The notes beneath the pieces were generated by a model. It searched no databases. It was not told the origin of the DNA and saw only the letters and a program-made list of their open reading frames with translations. 64,000 bases of DNA, taken from contig NW_006494943.1 of the NCBI RefSeq assembly GCF_000471905.2, positions 1,978,119 to 2,042,118 on the forward strand, written 5' to 3'. Source of the DNA: Amborella trichopoda (Eukaryota > Streptophyta > Magnoliopsida > Amborellales > Amborellaceae). The translations under genes were made by a program, and so were the position numbers. Of the stretch, positions 56,093 through 64,000 are shown one piece after another (position 1 is the first letter of the stretch; every line of letters begins with the position of its first letter).

Positions 56093-58090
56093 TGAAAGAA
56101 AGACCAATGTGATCTTTTATCGGAGAATAATGGTTTTTTTTTCACCCCTTTTGTTTTGGTAAAAGATCACTTACAAGTGGTCTTCTTACAATAACATATT
56201 CAAAATAAAATCAACAAACAATAAAACCAAGATCTTGAAACATGATGCCATTGAAATAACTATTTAGTATGCTTGAGAATATAAAGAAGAAATTGTAAGA
56301 AATAAATGTAGAGAGTGTCGGAGATTACCTCAACCGAGCTTATTACATCCCATACCTAGTTATCACCATTCGATGGTTGAGGATTAATTATCTAACTTCA
56401 ATCTAAACCCGAAAAACAAGTTTAGGCCAAACTCTACAATAGAACTATGAACCCCTCTTGATCACAAAACCTTTAGCCTAGGTTCAAACCCTCAAAATCT
56501 AATCTAAGATATCTCTTAATTCTACCCAACCCTTAAGCAAGATGAGAGAGAAAGAAAACCTTCTATGTGGCGTGTGTGCCTTAGGTCACCCTAGAGAGAG
56601 AGAGAGAACCCAAGAGGTGGGGCATGCCCCTTAGATTAGGCTAGAGAGAGAGAGAGGGAACTCTAGGGTTGGGGCGTGCCCCCTATGGCTTCTAGGATAG
56701 CGATGAGTACTAGAGAGAGAGAAGAGAGGATTTTGGTGTAGAGAATTAAAGGGAGAGATGACCTCTATTTATAGTGCAAAATAAACTTTAGGGTTTTTTA
56801 GGGTTTTCCATAGATTGCCTCTTAAGTAAGAATGAACACGAACCGTTGATCAAGGGTAATTTGTGGGATGAGAGATTTGAGCATTTCATTCAATAAATGG
56901 GTCATCAATATTATGGAAGGTGCATGAACCCTTATCCCCTTTTCTTAAACCATTTTCTCATCAATAGAAATTATCTAATCAAAATATTGTGCATTTCATA
57001 AAATAACACAAACTTTCTCATACTTTCCAAATTATATCAAGTCAAATATTTAGTCAATATATTTCAACCACAAGCCAATCTTTGACTACAATCAAATTTG
57101 ACCATTTCCAAAATAAAAAAGCTTTCTAAAGGGGGTGGGACGAGCCACCTATGAGAGAGCCTCATGGGCCCCACCTTCGAGAACATGTTAGGCCCATGTG
57201 CACAATGGGCCCCTATGAAATTTCAAATAATTAAAATTAATAAAATAATTTTTATAATATTATTTGAACATTTAAACTATTGCAAAATCAATATCTTTAA
57301 TTATATAAATCCAAATTTTATAAATAAAATATCCAGGGGTTTATAAAAATTCAAATAATAATTCTAAAATAATTTTTATAATAAAACAAGAATAATTAAA
57401 TTAATTTAATCAGAAAATGATCCATATGATTTAGAGATGAAATCAACAATCATGGGGCACTCCACCTTTAACTGTGGACTACATACCATAATTGTTTTAT
57501 CAGGCCGACTTAGTATTTCTGATGACCCACAATCCAAGCAGGGACTCATTAACAGGTTACCAAAGTCTGATCGATGCGTCAAAGGGTCACAATCCCAGTA
57601 TGTAGATTTCAGGTTCTCCCTTAGAGACTGGCCAATGTTATCAAGACCTATTACGACCACAGCTCCTATAGCACGTAGGGGTATCTCTTGCACATGTATA
57701 CGCTTTACCCTGAAGGTAGCTTGCTTTTTCGAAACGATCTATCAATATACATGCCGTGTGATGGTACATGGATGAGGCTTTGGCCCCTGTCTCTGTAGAC
57801 GATCATCACACACAATCACACAGTCCCTCGGCTCACTCATTGGGCATACTCCGACCTCAACAAGGGATGACCCATTAGAACCCTTATTGGTTTATACTTT
57901 ATGCCCCAGGTAACATGGGTTTTTTCCAACCGTCTGATCTAAACCGTCAAGTACAGTTTGATATCTACAAACATTGTTTGCATAGTATAGTTCATGTGGG
58001 ACCACACTCCTACTGAGTTCACGTTCCACTATATCAAATGTTTTTATTACAATCACTCATAATGCCTTTAATGGTCACATAAACCCAACA
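56093..58090 (-). repeat. Right LTR (5' LTR) of the 50-58 kb copia element
   Basis: It aligns with 50070-52075. The TATA box is kept (minus strand, 56763-56774). CT/GA microsatellites and the GGGGC(A/G)TGCCCC repeats near 56610-56690 lie in the transcribed leader. Confidence 0.9.
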
Positions 58091-58170
58091 AAAAATTCAT
58101 TAGATGAAGTTGTTTCGATGCCTAAAAATCCTCAAATCGATTTATTGATATGAGAAAATTAGATTTCAAG
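58091..58170 (+). mobile_element. Palindromic-end TIR element, copy J, right part
   Basis: After the AAAAA duplication, TTCATTAGATGAAGTTGTTT and CTCAAATCGATTTATTGATA, and ATTAGATTTCAAG, continue the copy begun at 50012 and parallel 63705-63812. It is cut off at 58171 by the LTR of the next copia element. Confidence 0.8.
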
Positions 58171-58445
58171 TGGTTGACAGTTATAGAAACCAGATATTGA
58201 GTTTTCAAACTTATATATTACAAGATATTAAGTTTCATATATTGAGTTTTCTATTTTATGAGATTACTATTGCAGTAAGATTTGTTTCTTAAAAGACAAG
58301 AATTGTACCTCTGTAAATCTCTGCTAAACCAAAATCCCTATGAATAAAATACTAGTTTACCCTCCGTGGATATAGGCACCATTGTCGAATCACGTATATG
58401 TCGTGTTGATTTTTCTGCTCTATTTCTTTTATTGCAAATTCTACA
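58171..58445 (+). repeat. 5' LTR of the 58-63 kb copia relic
   Basis: It begins TGGTTGACAG and ends TTCTACA. It is about 275 bp, against about 310 bp for its partner; the copies are clearly diverged with several short indels. Confidence 0.85.
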
Positions 58446-58457
58446 TGATATTAGAGC
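58446..58457 (+). other. Copia primer-binding site
   Basis: TGATATTAGAGC, two changes from TGGTATCAGAGC, directly after the 5' LTR. Confidence 0.75.
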
Positions 58458-58559
58458 ATGACGATCTATTACTGGCCCTTGATAGCTCCATAGCAGGAAT
58501 TGTTCCTATCGATCCCTCATCTTTGTGGCATCTCAAACCACGTCACTTTGCTTAGTCGG

Positions 58560-58630
58560 TGATGCAAGGTTGAGTGTGTTGCTTTTGTTACAAGGTTGAG
58601 CGTGCTGCTTTTGTTACAAGGTTCAGCCCG
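58560..58630. repeat. ~32-bp tandem repeat in copia leader
   Basis: CAAGGTTGAG(T/C)GTG(T/C)TGCTTTTGTTA occurs twice, with a partial third copy. Confidence 0.85.
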
Positions 58631-58835
58631 TTGCAATAACTTTGACTTTGCAAACTTTGTTTTTTGCAGTATTTTAAAGTTGAGCATTGTGGTTGCAAAG
58701 CTTGCATCAAGCCAGTTGGCTGCCTTTCCATAATCGGGTCGTCCTATCTAGAAGGTGATCATCACCACAACATAGAGCCTCCACAATTGTCATTTCAGTT
58801 GGGGTATTTACCTTATGTTAAGTACAGATCTTGGA

Positions 58836-58844
58836 TAATAATAA

Positions 58845-58895
<51 letters not shown>

Positions 58896-58921
58896 TGATG
58901 ATGATAATGATAATGATAATG

Positions 58922-59015
<94 letters not shown>

Positions 59016-59027
59016 GAATAATAATAA
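58836..59027. repeat. Compound microsatellite (AAT)n and (ATGATA)n
   Basis: About 190 bp of AAT triplets enclosing GATAAT hexamer runs. It is open in several frames on both strands, giving long Asn/Asp, Ile/Met or Leu/Ser open frames that are artefacts of the repeat. Confidence 0.95.
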
Positions 59028-59192
59028 TAAACAACGTGGACGACATATTAAGCCCAAATTGGGGTTTTGACTACATTTTTCAAATTGGGGTTTTGACTTT
59101 TGCGATTATTAATTGATATATTTTGTAAGAGATTTTTCAACTCTTGTGAGCCTAAGGGATTTTGGTGTGGTGTATTTGATTCTTTTTTTGCA

Positions 59193-59286
59193 GCCACAGT
59201 TTGCGTTGAATGGTTATGGTCCTCTATTTCTATTGTCTAGCCACAGTTTGCGTTGAATGGTTATGGTCCTCTATTTCTATGGTCTA
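59193..59286. repeat. 47-bp tandem duplication
   Basis: GCCACAGTTTGCGTTGAATG begins at 59193 and 59240; the units differ at about one base. Confidence 0.9.
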
Positions 59287-59455
59287 TTTTGTGAAGAAAA
59301 CGCAACCCACAATTGCGATTTTGAGCATTTAAGTCACTGGCAGTTTGGTAATTTTTATTGGTATCTTCAAATGGTTTTGATTGAGGCGATTTCTATTCTT
59401 TAATCGCCCTTGTTATCGATCAGGTCAGCCTTATGGTTCTTGTTATCTCCTTATA

Positions 59456-59800
59456 ATGGCAGATTTAGAAAGTAACTCCAGCATGGAACTTTCTATTGTT
59501 CTTTTGAATGAACTTAATTATCTTGCTTGGTTAACAGTTCTTTCTCATTCTCTGCTTGGAAAATCTAAACTTAGACATATAATTAGGAAGAATATCATGA
59601 ATCTTGATTTCAAAACCTCAGAAGAAAGTATTGAGAAATAACCCTTAATTGCTAATGAGAAATATGAAACAAAAAAGCCTCAAAATATTGGACGTATAGG
59701 CTCTAACAATTATCAGCAACCAAGTAGCAACAATAGTTCTTCTTCCACATATGATTCTTCTTCTTCATTCTCTGACATAGGTAACCCTGATGCTTTCATG
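59456..59800 (+). pseudogene. Copia Gag remnant
   Basis: MADLESNSSMELSIVLLNEL is followed by NYLAWLTVLSHSLLGKSKL, matching the Gag N-terminus of plant copia elements (LNG.NY..WSR...L.L..K.KL). A stop at 59639-59641 ends it. The zinc knuckle region is missing, so most of Gag has been lost. Confidence 0.75.
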
Positions 59801-60220
59801 TCTTCTAATGGCAATATTCCTTGGATAATAGATTCAAGAGCCACAGATCATATGACTAGTAACTTATATTCTTTATCCAATTTAAAAAATAACAAAAATA
59901 TGAACCCTGTGTCTATTGTTAATGGTTCCTTAATTCCTGTTCATAGTGTTAGTAATACAAATTTCTTCTCCAAGTCTCATAACTCTGAAGTTATGTTTAT
60001 GCCATCATTTTCCTCTAACTTGATGTCTGTTAGGAGAATTACTCAGATCATAAATTGCAATGTTATTTTTTCTCCCAACTCTGTGATTTTTCAAGACCTG
60101 ACCATGGGGAGGAAGATTGGTGAAGGAAGACTGTCTCATGGGTTATATTTATTGAATCAAGAGAATAAGGCTTTAGTTGTCCGTCAAAATAATTTTGATA
60201 TTAATAATTTGTGGCATTAG
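59800..60220 (+). pseudogene. Copia protease remnant
   Basis: IPWIIDSRATDHMTSN is the protease active site with DSG changed to DSR, which would abolish activity. The downstream VSIVNGSLIPVHSV and FSSNLMSVRRITQ blocks are typical of the protease C-terminus, and GRKIGEGRLSHGLYLL leads to the pre-integrase zinc segment. A stop follows NNLWH. Confidence 0.85.
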
Positions 60221-61294
60221 AGATTTGAATACCCCTCAGATAAAATTTTAATACCCTATCTATATTTAAACTCTCATTCTTGTGAAGTTTGTAAATTCTC
60301 AAAACAAACAAGAATTCCATTTCAGTCTTTTATGCATGTTTCAAATGAACCGTTTTATTTGATACATTCTGATGTGTGGGGACCAGCCCCAGTTGATTCT
60401 TATGCCGACTTTAAATATTGTGTTACTTTTATTGACGATTGGTCTCATGCTACTTGGCTACATTTATTGAAGTCAAAAATAGAAGTTTTCTTTGTGTTCA
60501 AATAATTTTCTAAACTGATTTTCACTCAATACAATGGCAATATTAGAATTTTGCGGACTCATAATCGCACAGTGTATGTGAACAAAGCTTTTTCTGAGCA
60601 TTTATTAAATCTTGGTATTATACATAAAACATCATATGTTGGAACACCTCAACATAATGGAGTTGCTGAAAGGAAAAATAGATGCCTTTTAGAAGCCACA
60701 AGGTTTTTGATATTTCTAATGCATGTTCCAAAAATTTATTGGTCTAGATCTGTTTTAACTGCTTGTTATCTGATTAAGAGACTTCCAAGTAAAATTATTA
60801 AGGATAAATCTCCCTTTGAAATTTTGAAAAATACAAATATTACTTTGTCCCATTTGCGAGTATTTGCATGCGGGTCTTATATTCATGTGGCTGAGCACAA
60901 CCAAGATAAACTTGAAAAACGTTCCAGTAGATGTATCTTTCTTCGATACTCCTTTACTAAAAACGAATACAAATATTATGATCCCACAACCAGAAAATGT
61001 CTATTTCTGAAAATGGTCAATTTGTTGAAACAAAGTTCGATTTCCATGACATATTGGAGTGGTTTAAAAAATAGAACTCATGAGGAGTGTTCAAGATGTC
61101 ATTTTCCGTTGCCTAATATTAGTGCCAATGATGTGTCTAACACACCTAGAACAAGTCATGATAATCAAGTCGAAGCTAAAGATACCTCTAAAACTCACCA
61201 AATTGGTTTAGAAGAAGAATACTTCACCGTAGCCGTAGTCCCACTTGAACCCCCATTGCGCAAGTATTCTCATATCTCTCAACATTCCCTTTGA
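60221..61294 (+). pseudogene. Copia integrase remnant
   Basis: HSCEVCKFSKQTRIPF (zinc segment) and HSDVWGPAPVDS (first catalytic Asp kept) are followed, after an in-frame stop, by ILRTHNRTVYVN, where the second catalytic Asp is changed to His (usually LRSDNGTEY). Then comes TPQHNGVAERKNRCLLE with the catalytic Glu kept. The C-terminal block YWSRSVLTACYLIKRLPS and the RVFACGSYIHV region are well preserved. Confidence 0.85.
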
Positions 61295-61439
61295 CTTCAA
61301 GATTTTTATACTTACCATGTAGTTTATTATCTTGTTCAAAATCATATTTTCTATGAAAATATCTCACCTAGCTATTTTGCTTTTTTTACTTTTGTTTTTA
61401 ATAATTATGAGCCAACCAATTTTCAAAATACTATTTCTC

Positions 61440-62400
61440 AACCTGTGTGGAGGAAGACCATAAAAGATAACCTTCAAGCACTTGACAAAAACCATACTTG
61501 GGATATTGTCAAGTTACTTAAAAAGAATAAAGCAATTGGATGTAGATGGGTTCATAAAATCAAATATAGTAGTGATGGGTGTTGAGAGACATAAGGCCTG
61601 GTTGGTGGACAAAGGATTTCCCAAACTTATGGAGTCTATTATAAAAAGACATTTACACTAGTTGCCAAGATGAATATTGTTCTTATTCTTTTTCCATCGC
61701 AGTTAATTATGGGAGGTTTCTGCATCAAATGGATGTTAAAATTGTATATTGACATGGTGACCTTGAAGAAGAAATCTATATGAGTCTTCCTCTAGGCCAT
61801 TATAAAGAAAAGGATAAAGGTTTTGTATGTAAATTAAAGAATGCTTTGTGTGGACTTAAACAATCACCTCGCGCATGATATGTCAAACTCAGCATAGCCT
61901 TAATGAGTGTCGAGTTTCTTAGAAGTTTAGCTGATTATTCGATGTACATAAAAAATGGGAACTTCAGGTACAATAGTTGTACTCATTTATGTTGGCAATA
62001 TTATTATTACAGGTAATAATAAAGAAAATGTCATGAAACTTAAAAATTATCTTCAAGTACAAAGACCGAATATAGAGCTATAGGTTCAACTACAAGTGAA
62101 TTGATGTGGCTAAAATACCTACTTTGAAATATGGGGCTCCCAATGGCCAATCCAATGGAGATGTTATGTAATAATCAAGCATCTACCATATAGCCTTCAA
62201 TCAAGTTTTGCATAAAAGAACCAAGCACATTGCAGTTGATTATCACTTTGTGAGAGAAAAGATTCAGTAATAAATTGTTAGTACTCCTTATGTTTGAAGT
62301 GCAGACCAACTTACAGACATGTTTACCAAAACTATTGCAAAGACAAAGTTCCATCAACGACTATCTAAGTTGGGCTCCATTGATATCTACGCACCAAGTT
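61440..62400 (+). pseudogene. Copia reverse transcriptase and RNase H fragments
   Basis: VWRKTIKDNLQALDKNHTWD and CRWVHKIKYSSDG open the reverse transcriptase. Later fragments correspond to LVAKMNIV, the MDVK region (WMLK) and CKLKNALCGLKQSPRA. At about 62060 the frame jumps to TEYRAIGSTTSELMWLKYLL (RNase H), so the palm end and connection are deleted. Confidence 0.75.
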
Positions 62401-62409
62401 AAGGGGGAG

Positions 62410-62719
62410 TGTTGACAGTTTTAGAACAGCTACAGAAACCAAATATTGATTTTTCTATCTTGTATAATATGAAATATTGTAAAATATTAAGTTTCCTATA
62501 TTGAGTTTCATGTTTTGTAGGATTACTATTGTAGTGAGATTTCTTTCCTAAAAGACAAAAAAAATTAACTTTATAAATCTCTGGTAAAACAGAGTAATCC
62601 CTATTAATGAGAATTTGGTTTACCATCCGTAGATGTAGGCACCATTGCCGAATCGCGTATATCTTGTCGGTTTTTTTTCTTTCTCTTTCGTCTCTATTTC
62701 TTTTACTACAAATTCTACA
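62410..62719 (+). repeat. 3' LTR of the 58-63 kb copia relic
   Basis: It begins TGTTGACAGTTTTAG after AAGGGGGAG and ends AATTCTACA. Confidence 0.85.
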
Positions 62720-63282
62720 CTTGGGCAAGTCCAAGTGGATTCCCAGTTCTGAGACATTGCTGCCTACCATTTATGTTTGTTAATGTGTATTTCTTTCGCT
62801 TGTTTCCATCCAAAGATAATCCCACCAAGGTTCATTCCCAAGTAGAATAATGTGCAGCAAGCTATTTTGGTGAAAGTGAAAAGCGATGTGTTCTAGAGAA
62901 CTCTGTTTTCCTACTTTCACATCAATGCTTGTGAGATGAAAAGAATTGTTGCTCCAAATGGTTGCCACGTAATGTCAAAATGACATCCATTAATACTGTA
63001 ATTGTCCCTTACCATGCCAAAGTTCATAGAGCTCTCCATATACGATCATTATGAGATTGGAAAAGAAGCCAAATAAGGAGTTCGGTCCATGAATATTTCT
63101 TGTCGGTGAAAGATAGCTCTCTCGTAATGGCTATTATTTTCAGTTAAAACACCACCTAAAATACCAAAAAAGAGAAAAATAAAGATCAATGCTCGTTGAT
63201 AAACTGGGGCCACCAGATAATTTGACGACTTTTGGAAGCATTGGACAACTTTTTTCTCATGAGAAGTAAGGTTGAATACAAA
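62720..63282. other. Intergenic DNA with no recognisable feature
   Basis: Open frames on the minus strand (62780-62968, 63049-63291) have no known domain and poor coding character. Confidence 0.4.
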
Positions 63283-63650
63283 TATAACCAATGTTTCAAA
63301 CTCGACTCGAGCCTCGAACTTAGCCCCGGCGTATTCAAGTTACTCGACCGAGTCTGCAAACATACACATATTATTGCTCAATACTATTGGAAGAGATGAA
63401 AGATCTATTAGGAATAGAGATATTGAAAACGGTCAGCAGCAACATTTTGGTAGTTAGTAGATTTTGAAAAACTTTGAAAATTTGTTCTGGTTTACTCATT
63501 CTACAAGTCACAAGCTAACATTCAAAAGAACTGGTGCTTCAAATTATTCATTTCTTTTACGATATTTGTAGAATGGTCTCAAAGCATATGTGCTCAGGGT
63601 GGTAGCTGTTACAATATAATGTTTTGATTTCTATTCGAACCCTTTTTTTT
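63283..63650. repeat. Second copy of the ACTCGG/CCGAGT-rich repeat end
   Basis: AATGTTTCAAACTCGACTCG then CCTCGAACTTAGCCCCGGC and TACTCGACCGAGTCTGC parallel 1645-1735. The far end of the element is not recognised. Confidence 0.4.
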
Positions 63651-64000
63651 ATCAGGGAAAAATTTATATAGAGCTGAGGCTCTAAACAATCAAATTTGAG
63701 CCTACTTCAAAAATTTTATTAGAAGATGTTGTTTTGATGCTCAAATATCTTCAAATTGATCATCTCGACATCAAGATGCATGGACATGAGAACAAATTGA
63801 ATTTCAAGTTTTGGAAATAATGCATTTTGTTACGTATTTTTGGACCGTTAATTTTCAAGATTTTTAAGTGTTCATAGATCTGTCGCTTTATATTATTTTT
63901 TAAGCTTTAAAATTTATAAATAAATATGAAAATATATTTTAATGCTATCACAAAGATTTTCAATAATGAAACCACATTTCTCGATATTATTTGAAAGTAA
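63651..64000 (+). mobile_element. Palindromic-end TIR element, copy I, cut by the window end
   Basis: It starts GGGAAAAATTTATATAGAGC with the palindrome AGAGC...GGCTCT, then AAACAATCAAATTTGAGCC. The body contains CATCTCGACATCAAGATGCA and TTTTTGGACCGTTAATTTTC, parallel to copy F. The far end lies outside the window. Confidence 0.75.

Larger units (their letters stand above)
50070..58090 (-). mobile_element. Ty1/copia retrotransposon with 2-kb LTRs and 5-bp TSD
   Basis: LTRs at 50070-52075 and 56093-58090 (about 2.0 kb each) start TGAAAGAAA and end AACCCAACA on the + strand. AAAAA flanks the element on both sides. On the minus strand the primer site TTGGTATCACAA abuts the right LTR and the polypurine tract AAGTGGGAGA abuts the left. 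The internal 4 kb encodes Gag, zinc knuckle, protease, integrase, reverse transcriptase and RNase H in copia order, all broken. By eye the LTRs differ at very roughly one base in ten over the first 200 bp, so the insertion is not recent. It splits an older TIR element. Confidence 0.9.
58171..62719 (+). mobile_element. Ty1/copia retrotransposon relic, short LTRs
   Basis: LTRs at 58171-58445 and 62410-62719 share TTGACAGTT, AAAATATTAAGTTTC-like text, TATAGGCACCATTG and GTCGAATC, and end AATTCTACA. A primer site TGATATTAGAGC follows the left LTR, and the polypurine tract AAGGGGGAG precedes the right one. Gag, protease, integrase and fragments of reverse transcriptase and RNase H run on the + strand. 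There is no matching TSD (TCAAG against CTTGG), so the right flank has probably been rearranged. Confidence 0.85.

Noticed and set aside
58664..59116. Long open frames with poly-Ile/Met, poly-Asn/Asp and Leu/Ser tracts on both strands
   Set aside because: They are produced by the AAT/ATGATA microsatellite, which lacks stop codons in several frames.

Overview
This window is nuclear DNA from a seed plant, most likely a flowering plant with a large, repeat-rich genome. The evidence is the GT-AG intron, CT-rich plant 5' leaders, Ty1/copia elements with initiator-Met-tRNA primer sites, plant LINE relics and a wound-induced-protein-1 type gene. The species cannot be named from the sequence. All coordinates were read by eye; repeat edges may be off by a few bases unless a target-site duplication (TSD) fixes them.

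Only two host genes are convincing. One is a RING-CH (RINGv, C4HC3) membrane E3 ligase gene on the + strand: exon 1 at about 4875-5354 (with an apparent one-base frameshift at an A6 run), an 11.3-kb intron, and exon 2 at 16692-16899 with the last zinc ligands and a membrane helix. The other is an intact intronless WUN1/SAG20-like NTF2-fold gene at 43548-44027. A weak candidate gene remnant lies on the minus strand at 48.0-49.2 kb.

Almost everything else is mobile DNA. Four Ty1/copia relics are visible: 11229-15.3 kb (minus, inside the intron, with a LINE and an assembly gap), 32.2-37.8 kb (minus), 50070-58090 (minus, 2-kb LTRs, 5-bp TSD) and 58171-62719 (plus). There is also a solo LTR (48548-49031) with a perfect 5-bp TSD, plus several LINE scraps and one SINE-like scrap.

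The most distinctive content is non-autonomous. (1) A family of 350-410-bp elements, at least ten copies, has terminal inverted repeats that each carry a short palindrome, and 9-bp TSDs like Mutator-type elements. (2) Two copies of a larger element share a head and a tail that flank a long CT-rich array. The array monomers alternate in a fixed order, forming a higher-order unit of about 130 bp. (3) Other TIR elements lie at 27141-27686, 37781-38308 (carrying a minisatellite) and 44247-44675 (just 3' of the WUN1-like gene).

Nesting gives a relative order of events. A palindromic-end element inserted into the tail of the second CT-array element, and the first CT-array copy preserves the empty site. 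The 8-kb copia element inserted into another palindromic-end element, and the + strand copia element truncates that same element on its other side.
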